Source of the DNA: Sandaracinobacteroides sayramensis
GTDB lineage: Bacteria; Pseudomonadota; Alphaproteobacteria; Sphingomonadales; Sphingomonadaceae
DNA length: 64,000 bases
Assembly (NCBI RefSeq): GCF_022014495.1
Contig: NZ_JAKLSQ010000001.1
Location: 162,739-226,738 of the forward strand
Direction: 5' to 3'
Position numbers and translations under genes: made by a program. Below are positions 1 through 8,251 of this stretch, one piece after another. Under the pieces are notes generated by a model. The model ran no database searches and was not told the origin of the DNA. It saw only the letters and a list, made by a program, of their open reading frames with translations. Each line of letters starts with the position of its first letter. Position 1 is the first letter of the stretch.

Positions 1-50
1 CTTTCGCGCTGCCTTATCGTGTAGCGACCATCGAATCGTGTGCAATGCGG

Positions 51-1361
51 CTAGCCCTCGAATCCCTGTTTGGGCGACCACCGTCTCATCTCGAGTTTGC
101 GTGAACGGAAAGGGTCGCCCAGCAACGCAAGGCCGTCGCGAAACAGCGCGTAATTATACTCGGAGCCATCGACGCGCCGGCCGCGGCCACCCTCGCCAAC
201 ACCGAAACCGACGGGGCCGAAGGTGGGCAGGTCGAGCCGCTCTGGACGACCGTCGCCGCCGCTCCGGATCATACCAGTGAGACCGTTGAGGAACGCCGTA
301 CAGGCCGTCTCCTCCATGACGAACCAGCCAACCGACTCACCCGGGAAACCCCGGGCGATCACCTCGCGAACAGCGTGGTGCCGCCACATCGGATCGTCCC
401 AGAGTCCGTCGTGCAACCAGTGGGGGAGTAAAGCCGGCCAGATCGAAAAGGCGCTTCCGAGATACCAACGCCCGGCATAGGGCAACCGAACAAAAGCCAC
501 TGGTCCAGAATCCACCGGCAACTCACCTGGCGCGCCGATCCAGTCAATCCAATCGACGACCTGGCTCGCACCCATGAGAAAGAAGTTCGAGCGGTGCGTC
601 GCCAGCGCGATCGGCGTAGAAACCCCGCTGCTGACGGGCGATTGGCCAGGGGGCGCCGGCGGAGACTTTTTCTTGGGCTTCGAAATCCGTGTCTCGGCCA
701 CACTCAGGAATGCGCCAGTCGTTCCCGGCTTCGAGCCAAAGGCGACGGAGTAGCCGTGGACGACATGGCCAAACGGCGACCCCGTGTTGACGTAGGGCTT
801 CACCTGTCGAGCATATTTTCGCTTCGCCTGAGAAGCGATGGTCTTTGCGGTCGCGTTCGCGGCGAACGAACCGTGCGCCTCGGCCAAAACCACGCCGTGC
901 CCATCGACATTGCCGCCATCATAAAGAAAATCCGCATGCGGGTTGAGCGCCTTTGACAGGCAAGCTGCGTTGGCGCGCCAGACATACCCCAAGGCGTTCA
1001 TATAGAGATCCGTTATCCCGGCTCCACAGCGCGCAGTGAACAGCGTTCTCTCGGTGTCGGCCAAGTCCGCAAAGTCCGGTGTCAGCTCGAACGACGACCC
1101 GTTCGAGATCAGGCATTCTAAATGGGCGAGCGCGCTTTTCTGGAGACCAGCGAGCAGTCGCGGTCGCGCTGGGCGCGTCGTCGCCGTTCTGGCGACGGCT
1201 GCGGCCAGCGCGATCGGTCCGAAGGTCAGAGTCGGCGCGGCTCCGGGCGCCTGGAAGAGCGGTGTTACCGGGCTGGGAACGTGCCGATGCTTTGTATGGG
1301 TGGTCAGGCCAACGGTGACGTCGACGTCCCACAACTCTACCATTGAGATCAAAGCGCTCAT
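51..1361 (-). CDS. Hypothetical protein, 436 aa, partner of HEPN-like gene
   Basis: I do not recognise this family. The frame is open for 436 codons, starts at ATG after a purine-rich GGGGGACGG stretch, and ends in TAG. The N-terminal half contains an 'LYDGGNVDGHGVVLAEAHGS' segment, the middle has a low-complexity KPKKKSPPAPPG linker near residue 230, and the C-terminal half is rich in Trp and aromatic residues (VDWIDWIG, WRHHAVREVIARGF). No signal peptide or membrane segment is obvious. It lies 21 bp downstream of the HEPN-like gene on the same strand, so the two are probably cotranscribed. Its position at the edge of the backbone, next to nuclease-like genes, suggests accessory or defence cargo, but no function can be assigned. 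Confidence 0.6.
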   Translation of the reverse strand: MSALISMVELWDVDVTVGLTTHTKHRHVPSPVTPLFQAPGAAPTLTFGPIALAAAVARTATTRPARPRLLAGLQKSALAHLECLISNGSSFELTPDFADLADTERTLFTARCGAGITDLYMNALGYVWRANAACLSKALNPHADFLYDGGNVDGHGVVLAEAHGSFAANATAKTIASQAKRKYARQVKPYVNTGSPFGHVVHGYSVAFGSKPGTTGAFLSVAETRISKPKKKSPPAPPGQSPVSSGVSTPIALATHRSNFFLMGASQVVDWIDWIGAPGELPVDSGPVAFVRLPYAGRWYLGSAFSIWPALLPHWLHDGLWDDPMWRHHAVREVIARGFPGESVGWFVMEETACTAFLNGLTGMIRSGGDGRPERLDLPTFGPVGFGVGEGGRGRRVDGSEYNYALFRDGLALLGDPFRSRKLEMRRWSPKQGFEG

Positions 1362-1382
1362 CCGTCCCCCAAAGCCCGTGCG

Positions 1383-1889
1383 CTACTTGCTAGTCGCCTT
1401 GGCCGCGATATCGAAGCCAGGAATGGAAAGGCCCACGATCAGGTTGATGAACGTCTTCGCTTCAGAAATCGCCGCCTCGGCCTCTTCTGCATTACTGAAC
1501 GCCCCCTGGTGTACGACAGCGTTCCGCACGGAATTGATCCGATCAGCAGATTTGATGAGCGCCTTCCCTGTTTTACTCTTCTCGGGACGAGCGAAGTAAA
1601 TTGGCACAAACAAGCGCGAGACTTTGAGCTGGAGACCGTTGGCCCATCGCAAAAATTGGTCGACGATCGCCGCGTCGAACTCGGTCTGACGAGCCCATTC
1701 CGTTCTGATGGAGTAGTTCGCGGCGATTTCAGCAGCGGTAGCGCAGCGCACGATCGCAGCGGACGGTTCATCCCTCAGATGAAGCCCAGATAGTTTGTTC
1801 CATTGCGATTGAAGTTTCTCGAGATCCGATCGCTCGTTGTATGGTTTCTTCGACGTCTTCCGGTGCGCCTCGTCTATCGTCTTCGCCAC
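1383..1889 (-). CDS. HEPN-like protein, putative RNase or toxin subunit
   Basis: This is a 168-aa soluble protein starting at GTG with a strong GGGAGGGGA ribosome-binding site six bases upstream. Near residue 130 it carries RINSVRNAVVHQG. The R-x4-H spacing inside (RNAVVH) is the signature of HEPN-fold proteins, many of which are metal-independent RNases in toxin-antitoxin and antiviral systems. The rest is predicted to be mostly helical. It precedes the 436-aa unknown gene by 21 bp on the same strand. The HEPN reading rests on the motif and length, not on a database match. It could be a nuclease toxin, a scaffold subunit, or an inactive relative. Confidence 0.55.
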   Translation of the reverse strand: MAKTIDEAHRKTSKKPYNERSDLEKLQSQWNKLSGLHLRDEPSAAIVRCATAAEIAANYSIRTEWARQTEFDAAIVDQFLRWANGLQLKVSRLFVPIYFARPEKSKTGKALIKSADRINSVRNAVVHQGAFSNAEEAEAAISEAKTFINLIVGLSIPGFDIAAKATSK

Positions 1890-2081
1890 TTACTTCCCCT
1901 CCCGTCTTCAATAAAATGCAATACACGCAAAACGTCATTGATGTCCGTTCTGCTACTACAGTATCGACTATCAAAATTCCATGCATTCAGCGCCTTAAAG
2001 ACTTTCGAGGCGCGTAGAGAAGATGAATTGACCGCGATGTGCGCTTCGAGCGCATTTCATCGAGCTTGGACGTGGCGGCAG

Positions 2082-2774
2082 TTACTCGATGAGATCGTCA
2101 GGGATGGGCTCGGTGATCAGCACCTCCGCCAGTTCCGAAAGCCATGCCGAGACATCCTCGATCTGCACCGCATCCCCATGAACAGCATAATACTCGCGAA
2201 CCTTCCGAAATTGGCCGTCGAAACGCTCGGAGAACATCTTCTGCAGTTTGTCGTTCCGGCTTAGCACGCTGGATAGCGCCCGACCGCCGTGGAGGAATTT
2301 CAGAGCATGCTCGGTGCCTAGCAAGTACAGGTATTTCCGCTTGGGCGTTGGATGCTCCGCCAGCAGGACATAGTCCTTGAAGACGGAGTTTTGTCGGATC
2401 GATTCCGCGCCGCCGCGCCAGCGGATGAACTTGAACTCCGCCACCCGCAGGTTTGTCTCCAGATCGAATTCCCGACCTGTGTTGCCCGCGCCGAGCGAGA
2501 CATATTCGACTTTCTCGCCTGGCTCCAGAATGTGCGGCAAGCACAGTAGGATGCCCAGAGCGTGGATCGTCACATTGATCTGACCTGCCAGGCGCTTCAT
2601 CTCGGCGGCCGCGGCAAGCACTTCGCGACCAGCGCCGGCCCCTTCAAGGAAGGCGTCGCAGTCGTCGGCCGATATCCCCCGCACGGCCCCCTCGATCCGC
2701 CCGAGCGTATGGGTGAGATCCGGCCCGGTGAATTCCGACAGGAGATGAATGACCTTGGCTGGATCGGACTTCAA
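2082..2774 (-). CDS. Putative PD-(D/E)xK nuclease-like protein (small subunit)
   Basis: This is a 230-aa protein that I cannot place in a named family. Around residues 100-118 it has REFDLETNLRVAEFKFIRW, which fits the D...ExK core of PD-(D/E)xK nucleases (Asp, then E-F-K). The C-terminus is acidic (EPIPDDLIE). Its start codon overlaps the stop of the upstream 526-aa gene by four bases (ATGA), so the pair is translationally coupled and probably acts together. No membrane or export signal is seen. The context of two nuclease-like proteins beside a HEPN gene at the edge of a mobile backbone suggests restriction or phage defence, which is inference. Confidence 0.6.
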   Translation of the reverse strand: MKSDPAKVIHLLSEFTGPDLTHTLGRIEGAVRGISADDCDAFLEGAGAGREVLAAAAEMKRLAGQINVTIHALGILLCLPHILEPGEKVEYVSLGAGNTGREFDLETNLRVAEFKFIRWRGGAESIRQNSVFKDYVLLAEHPTPKRKYLYLLGTEHALKFLHGGRALSSVLSRNDKLQKMFSERFDGQFRKVREYYAVHGDAVQIEDVSAWLSELAEVLITEPIPDDLIE

Positions 2775-4351
2775 GCGGCGCCCCCAACGACCGCATTCAA
2801 TCGGTCAATCTGATTGTAGTTGATGACCCGGGCGTCGGACCCGATCACCGGAAAGCGGCTGATCAGGTAATGCTCCACCTTATCGAGACCCAGTTTGTCC
2901 TTGAGCAAACCTTCACGCTTGCGCTCTTTTTGAAGTGCGCGCCGATAGTAGTTGGTCAGAGACCGATTGTAGCGGACGAACAGGGCCCGGTTTGACTCGA
3001 CCTTCGCCAGGTCAATCCAGTTGTTCTTGCATTGGAAATTATAGATCACGCCGCCGTGGATAGTGACGACGTCGAACTCCTTGCGGTTGATGCGCTTCAC
3101 GTCAGTCACCTGAAAACCCATGGCCGACAGGTCGCGCTTCACCATGTCCTCGAAGATGAAGCCGGCATGGATTTGGAAGCGGCGGCGGCTGCCCAGGTGG
3201 ACGTTCTTGAAGGCATACAGGAAGCGCGACAGCAGGTTGACGTTCGAGATCACCATATCGCCCGCGTCGATAAACGGCTCATAGGCGTTGCTGTTGGTGG
3301 CGTAGTCAGAGGGCACGTTCACCAGCAGGCGTTCAAGTTCGTCCGCGTCGAGAACCGACTGCGCCCGAAGCATCGCCTGAAATTTCGCCTTCCCGATCTC
3401 GACGAAATAGTCGTCGCGGGCTTGTCGCGCGAAGGCGATCATCAACAGCGCCATCGTCGAGAAATCGGAATCGTTCAGCCCGAAGGCCGCGTAGGTCGCG
3501 CCGATCAGCCTCACCGAATTTCGCAGCTCGGCCGCTGAAAAAATCTTCTTCGGATCGAGCGCCTCCATCGGAGGCAACACAATCTGGTCTCGGCGAAGCT
3601 CGGCCATCACATGGATGGACGCCCGTTCCGGCTCCAGGAAATTCTCATCGAGCGTGTCGAACCCGTGGCTGGCCATCGCTCCGATCCCGTCAACCTCCAA
3701 GATGAAGTCGTCGAGAATCTCCAATTGGGCCAGCTTCAGGTGGAGCCCGGTAATCGTGATGCAGCTATGCTCGACCTGGGGCAGAAGGACATTCAGCGTG
3801 TCGAGCGGCACGAGAAGGTCTGTTCCCTTGCAGACAAGGGGCATGGTGTAGAGCAAAGTGACCATGTGCCGGCGGCGCGATTGGAAATAATCGACGGCCG
3901 CGCCCACGCTGTTGAGCGTAATGCCGGGTCCGAATGTCTGTCCGTGCATTTTGAACGCGCTGGCGATGGCCGCAGTCTGCAGCATCGTTTGGAGGTAGCG
4001 GCTGACGACGCCGGCTTCGAAGCGCGGGGATAATATCTCCCGAACGGCCCTGAAGGCGGACTCCACATTGGACAGCAGCCGATCGTCGAGAGGGATCGAA
4101 CAAAGCCGCGCCCTCACACGCGGATCGTCGATGCCGAACCGGGGAAGGTTGATGAACTCCTCGACCGCGCGAATGGTCCCGTGCCAGGCAGCCAAGGCAT
4201 CCGCCAACCGATATCGCGCAAGGACGGCAAGAACGCCGTCATCATGAGCGGCCAGTTGCGCTTCGATCAACGACCTGGCCTCTTCCCCGGAAATCTTACG
4301 CGACGCTGCTGATGGCATCGGGAATTTGACGCCCCTCATGTGCCCATCCAT
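2771..4351 (-). CDS. Putative restriction-type nuclease, 526 aa, C-terminal PD-(D/E)xK domain
   Basis: The C-terminal 150 residues contain, in order, FEDMVKRDLSAMGFQV, then RINRKEFDVV, then IYNFQCKNNW. This matches the E...D...QxK layout of Mrr-like and related PD-(D/E)xK endonucleases. The first 370 residues are helical and unrecognised and may form a sensor or DNA-recognition part. The gene ends inside the start of the 230-aa nuclease-like gene (ATGA overlap). The start is uncertain: ATG codons at 4351, 4339 and 4318 are all possible and none has a convincing ribosome-binding site. The family is not known to me, so the nuclease call rests on motif spacing only. Confidence 0.6.
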   Translation of the reverse strand: MDGHMRGVKFPMPSAASRKISGEEARSLIEAQLAAHDDGVLAVLARYRLADALAAWHGTIRAVEEFINLPRFGIDDPRVRARLCSIPLDDRLLSNVESAFRAVREILSPRFEAGVVSRYLQTMLQTAAIASAFKMHGQTFGPGITLNSVGAAVDYFQSRRRHMVTLLYTMPLVCKGTDLLVPLDTLNVLLPQVEHSCITITGLHLKLAQLEILDDFILEVDGIGAMASHGFDTLDENFLEPERASIHVMAELRRDQIVLPPMEALDPKKIFSAAELRNSVRLIGATYAAFGLNDSDFSTMALLMIAFARQARDDYFVEIGKAKFQAMLRAQSVLDADELERLLVNVPSDYATNSNAYEPFIDAGDMVISNVNLLSRFLYAFKNVHLGSRRRFQIHAGFIFEDMVKRDLSAMGFQVTDVKRINRKEFDVVTIHGGVIYNFQCKNNWIDLAKVESNRALFVRYNRSLTNYYRRALQKERKREGLLKDKLGLDKVEHYLISRFPVIGSDARVINYNQIDRLNAVVGGAA

Positions 4352-4596
4352 CGCCGCTGCCGCATGTGATCGGCGAAATCCGCACGATCCTTAGACATCC
4401 CCCGAACACTCGGAATCTTCAATCGTCCAACGCGCACTCATCTCCGCCCCCGAAATCACTTCTGTATTTCTACAGTTGTAGCGCAAATGCCCGCAGCAAT
4501 CTTGCAGACTCTCGCTGATTACCGAAAGGGGAAAGCCTTCCCCTGCGCCCGAGCCTTGCGTCTCGGTCGACCCCTTCTGCGGGAGGCCCCGCAACG
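4352..4596. other. Intergenic region between divergent nuclease pair and DUF932 leader
   Basis: No gene is supported here. It must hold the promoter of the leftward nuclease pair and of the rightward DUF932 transcript. No clear operator or terminator was seen by eye. Confidence 0.5.
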
Positions 4597-4677
4597 CCCC
4601 TTTGAGAGGAAGAGGACGGACCGGCTTTGCCGTGACGGGTTGAGGGCTGGAGAAGAGGTCTCCGGCGCCCGTCATGG
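4597..4677 (+). promoter_or_regulatory. Structured leader of the DUF932 gene (copy 1)
   Basis: The leader contains an outer stem GACGGG (4634-4639) with CCCGTC (4668-4673) and an inner stem GGAGA (4649-4653) with TCTCC (4659-4663). The ATG begins 16 bases after the outer stem. The same layout, with a different but still paired inner stem, precedes the ParB-like gene at 6058. The compensatory changes and identical spacing argue for a conserved RNA structure or protein-binding site that controls translation or transcription. Confidence 0.6.
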
Positions 4678-4688
4678 AGATTGGTCCC

Positions 4689-5885
4689 ATGACCCAGCTT
4701 TCAGTTCTAGAGGCCCGCCGCGACACCAGCGGCGGTTACAAAGTGGATGTCGGCCGCGGCGAGCGAATCGGCCGCGTCTCGTCGGAATGGTTTTCCCGGC
4801 CCGCAGACGAGCGCTACCTGTCGCTGTCCGAGCTGGCGTGGGCCGTTCGTGATCGCACCGATCGCAGCCGGACCCGCGTGGTGGAAAGCGCCTTGATCCA
4901 CGTCGAGGCGAACCGCAGCGACCCCGAACGGCTGGCGTTGATCCTGCCAGGCACGGACACGCCCATTGCCCCGACCCATTGGAGCTTCGGCCAACTGGCC
5001 AGCCTGGTCGGCGCGCCGGCAGCCTATCTGCGCCAGCTTCCCGCACCGCTCGCCGCGATCAACCTGCAATATGGCCTGACGTCCAATCGGGCGGAGCAGA
5101 TCAAGACGCTGGAAACTGACAACGGCCGGGTCGCGCTGCGCGCCGTCACCGGTCCGGATTATGGCCGCATCTTCGACCACGAATTGGTCGAGGCGGTGCA
5201 ACGCATCGCCGGCAACGGCACAGGCGACACCCGCTGGAAAGTGCCGGGCGTGCTAGACTGGTCGACCGGCATCTACAATCCGCGCGTCGATATCACCGAG
5301 GATACGACCACGCTTTATGCGTCCGACCGTGACGTCTTCCTGTTTCTGGTCGACGACCTGAATCCGATCGAGGCCGGGCGCCTTCCAGACGGCTCGCCCG
5401 ACTTATATTTCCGCGGCTTCTACTGCTGGAATTCGGAAGTTGGCGCCAAGACGCTGGGCATGGCGAGCTTCTATCTCCGTGCGGTCTGCCAGAATCGAAA
5501 TCTCTGGGGCGTGGAGGATTTCGAGGAGATCACCATCCGCCACAGCAAATATGCCGCCAACCGTTTCGCCCATGAGGCGGCGCCAGCGCTGGCGAACTTT
5601 GCCAACTCCTCACCCCTGCCTTTCGTCAACGGCATCAAGGCGGCGCGCGAGCGGATCGTGGCGCGCAGCGACGAGGACCGCACCGACTTCCTGCGTCGAC
5701 GCGGTTTCTCCAAGGCCGAGACCGGCAAGATCATCGACACGGTCCTGGCAGAGGAAGGCCGTCCGCCCGAGAGCATCTTCGATTTCGTGCAGGGCATCAC
5801 TGCGGTCGCGCGCGACAAGCCGCATCAGGACGCCCGCCTCGACATGGAAGGCAAGGCCAAGAAGCTGCTCGATCGAGCGGCCTGA
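4689..5885 (+). CDS. DUF932 domain-containing protein
   Basis: This 398-aa protein resembles DUF932 proteins found on plasmids, phages and integrative elements; their biochemical role is unknown. Recognisable stretches are WSFGQLASLVGAPAAYLRQLP (N-terminal third), DVFLFLVDDLNPIEAG (middle) and GFYCWNSEVGAKTLGMASFYLRAVCQN. The ATG at 4689 is preferred over the one 15 bases upstream because it keeps the 16-base spacing to the leader stem that the ParB-like gene also shows. It opens the rightward backbone series. It contains no obvious membrane segment. Confidence 0.8.
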   Translation: MTQLSVLEARRDTSGGYKVDVGRGERIGRVSSEWFSRPADERYLSLSELAWAVRDRTDRSRTRVVESALIHVEANRSDPERLALILPGTDTPIAPTHWSFGQLASLVGAPAAYLRQLPAPLAAINLQYGLTSNRAEQIKTLETDNGRVALRAVTGPDYGRIFDHELVEAVQRIAGNGTGDTRWKVPGVLDWSTGIYNPRVDITEDTTTLYASDRDVFLFLVDDLNPIEAGRLPDGSPDLYFRGFYCWNSEVGAKTLGMASFYLRAVCQNRNLWGVEDFEEITIRHSKYAANRFAHEAAPALANFANSSPLPFVNGIKAARERIVARSDEDRTDFLRRRGFSKAETGKIIDTVLAEEGRPPESIFDFVQGITAVARDKPHQDARLDMEGKAKKLLDRAA

Positions 5886-5966
5886 TTTCCGCAAAGCCAG
5901 AGATGCGGTTTTCCGTGTCTCCGGCTTTGCGCTTCCGCGTGTCCCCAATTCCGCTCCGTGGCGCTG

Positions 5967-6047
5967 CCCCCTTTAGAGGAAGAGGGCGGCGCTTCGCTTC
6001 GTGACGGGTTTAGGGCTGAGAGAGAGTCTCTCGGCGCCCGTCGCGGA
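5967..6047 (+). promoter_or_regulatory. Structured leader of the ParB-like gene (copy 2)
   Basis: The outer stem is GACGGG (6003-6008) with CCCGTC (6037-6042). The inner stem is GAGAGA (6018-6023) with TCTCTC (6027-6032). The sequence CCCCTTTAGAGGAAGAGG at its 5' side also matches copy 1. The ATG lies 16 bases after the outer stem, as in copy 1. The inner stem differs in sequence from copy 1 yet stays paired. Confidence 0.6.
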
Positions 6048-6057
6048 GTACATTCCC

Positions 6058-8181
6058 ATGGCTACTGCTGCGAAGAAAATCACCCTGTCGTCGTCGCGCG
6101 ACATTCCCTTCAACCAGCTCGTCATCTCCCAGGCGAACGTCCGGCGGATCAAGGCCGGCGTGTCGATCGAAGAGCTGGCCGAGGACATCGCCCGGCGAAC
6201 ACTGCTGCAGAGCATCACGGTTCGGCCGGTGCGCGATGCGGACGGCAACGAGACCGGCATGTTCGAGATCCCCGCCGGCGGACGCCGCTATCGGGCGCTC
6301 GAACTCCTAGTGAAGCAGAAACGCCTCGCCAAGAACGCGCCGGTCCCCTGCGTCATCCGCGAGGGCGGCATGCCCGAGGAGGACTCGCTCGCCGAAAACA
6401 TCCAGCGGGCGCCGCTTCATCCGCTGGACCAATTCCGTGCCTTCCTGACCTTCCGCGAGAAGGGTATGTCCGAAGAGGAGATTGCCGCCAACCAGTTCGT
6501 CTCAGTCTCGGTCGTGAAGCAGCGCCTGCGTCTGGCGTCGGTCTCGCCCAAGCTCCTCGACGTCTATGCCGCCGACGGCATGACCCTCGATCAGCTTATG
6601 GCGTTCACGGTCAACGGCGATCATGAGCGGCAGGAGCAGGTCTTCGAGCGCCTCGCACAGGGCTACAGCAAGGAACCGCATCTCATACGCCGGATGCTCA
6701 CCGAGGGCGCGGTTCGCGCCGCCGACAAGCGTGCACAGTTCGTCGGGCTGGAAGCCTACGCCGAAGCTGGCGGCGTCATCATGCACGACCTGTTCCAGGG
6801 TGACGATGGTGGTTGGCTGCAGGATATAGGCCTTCTCGACATGTTGGTGGCCGAGAAGCTGCGTGAGCAGTCCGAGGCGATCTCCGCCGAAGGCTGGAAG
6901 TGGATCGATGTGGCGCCGGACTTCCCCTACGGCCACACCTACGGCCTGCGCCACCTCCGTGGCGAGCAGCCCGCTCTCACCGAGGAGGAACAGGCCACCC
7001 GCGACGCCCTTCAGGCCGAATTGGACGGACTGGAAGAAAATTATGCCGACGCCGAGGATCTGCCCAACGAGGTTGACGAACGGCTCAGTGAGATCGAAAC
7101 CGCGATCAGCGCGCTCGACGATCGGCCGATGGTCTTCGATCCCGAGGAGATCGCGCGGGCCGGCGCTTTCGTCAGCATCGACGGATCGGGCAACCTGCGG
7201 GTCGAGCGCGGCTATGTCCGCCCCGAGGACGAACAACCGATCGAACCGGAAGTCGATTCCGAGGTCGAGGACGGCGTGAACGCCGTCGCGGCGCGCGCGG
7301 AGCATGAGGACGATCACCTGACCGCGGACATCGAGACGACGGCGGACCCCGAGGAAGACGATGGCTTGAAGCCCATCCCGGACCGCTTGATGACCGAACT
7401 GACCGCCCATCGCACGCTGGCTCTGCGCTATGCGCTCGGCGAGCAGCCCGATGTCGCCTTCCTCGCCGCGCTCCATGCGCTCACACTTCGGGCCTTCTAT
7501 CACTATGGCTCGGACACCTGCCTGGAGTTCGACCTGAAGAGCGTCAGTTTCGGCGCGCAGGCGCCAGGTCTGAATGACAGCAGCCTGGCCTCGGCCGTCG
7601 CTGGCCGCCATCAGACGTGGGTGACGGCGCTTCCGAAGGAGCCTGGCGATCTGTGGGAGGCGCTACAGGCGTTCGGCGGTGACAGCCGATACGCTCTGTT
7701 CGCGCATTGCGTGTCGTTGTCGGTCAACGCGATCTATGAGGCCTATAATCGTCGGCCCCGCGCGCTCGCACACGCCGACCAGCTCGCCCAAGCGGTCGAT
7801 CTCGACATGGTGGCAGCCGGATGGGAGCCCACGATCGACACCTACCTCGGCCGTGTCACCAAGGCACGCATCGTCGCATCAGTGCGCGAGGCGAAAGGCA
7901 CGCGTGCCGGTGATCGGATCGAACACCTCAAGAAAGGCGACATGGCCGAAAAGGCGCAGGAACTGCTCGCCGGGTCCGGCTGGTTGCCGGAGCCGTTGCG
8001 CACGCCTGGGCACCTGGTCACCGCGGTCGATGACGCATCAGCCGTCGAGACTGGCCAGTCCGGAGATCGTGAGGTCGAAGATACGGTGGAAGACGGCGGC
8101 GAAACGGCTATGGCGGAAACCGAGCCGCAGATCGAAGATGAGCCGGCCGAGATCGACATGCATGTGATCGCGGCTGAATAG
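6058..8181 (+). CDS. ParB/Spo0J-like nuclease-domain protein
   Basis: The 707-aa protein begins with a ParB/sulfiredoxin-fold domain at about residues 15-110 (NQLVISQANVRRIKAG, FEIPAGGRRYRALELL). It is followed by the typical SLAENIQRAPLHPLDQFRAF box and a KorB-like helix-turn-helix region (EEEIAANQFVSVSVVKQRLRLA). A long acidic linker lies near residues 400-460, and a C-terminal part of unknown role follows. Such long ParB-like proteins recur in alphaproteobacterial conjugative elements and are distinct from the partition ParB that pairs with ParA. The start is set by the structured leader. A strong terminator follows the gene. Confidence 0.8.
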   Translation: MATAAKKITLSSSRDIPFNQLVISQANVRRIKAGVSIEELAEDIARRTLLQSITVRPVRDADGNETGMFEIPAGGRRYRALELLVKQKRLAKNAPVPCVIREGGMPEEDSLAENIQRAPLHPLDQFRAFLTFREKGMSEEEIAANQFVSVSVVKQRLRLASVSPKLLDVYAADGMTLDQLMAFTVNGDHERQEQVFERLAQGYSKEPHLIRRMLTEGAVRAADKRAQFVGLEAYAEAGGVIMHDLFQGDDGGWLQDIGLLDMLVAEKLREQSEAISAEGWKWIDVAPDFPYGHTYGLRHLRGEQPALTEEEQATRDALQAELDGLEENYADAEDLPNEVDERLSEIETAISALDDRPMVFDPEEIARAGAFVSIDGSGNLRVERGYVRPEDEQPIEPEVDSEVEDGVNAVAARAEHEDDHLTADIETTADPEEDDGLKPIPDRLMTELTAHRTLALRYALGEQPDVAFLAALHALTLRAFYHYGSDTCLEFDLKSVSFGAQAPGLNDSSLASAVAGRHQTWVTALPKEPGDLWEALQAFGGDSRYALFAHCVSLSVNAIYEAYNRRPRALAHADQLAQAVDLDMVAAGWEPTIDTYLGRVTKARIVASVREAKGTRAGDRIEHLKKGDMAEKAQELLAGSGWLPEPLRTPGHLVTAVDDASAVETGQSGDREVEDTVEDGGETAMAETEPQIEDEPAEIDMHVIAAE

Positions 8182-8205
8182 CCGAAGGAGCAACACGTCC
8201 CCCGA

Positions 8206-8235
8206 GGGCCCGCCGGCAACGGCGGGCCCGTTTTT
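8206..8235 (+). terminator. Rho-independent terminator after ParB-like gene
   Basis: A ten-base-pair GC stem (GGGCCCGCCG, then CGGCGGGCCC) is followed by GTTTTT. It lies between the ParB-like and Toprim genes, only 17 bases before the latter's start, so it may also attenuate readthrough into the Toprim gene. Confidence 0.85.
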
Positions 8236-8251
8236 CGTCTCGGAGTCCGCG

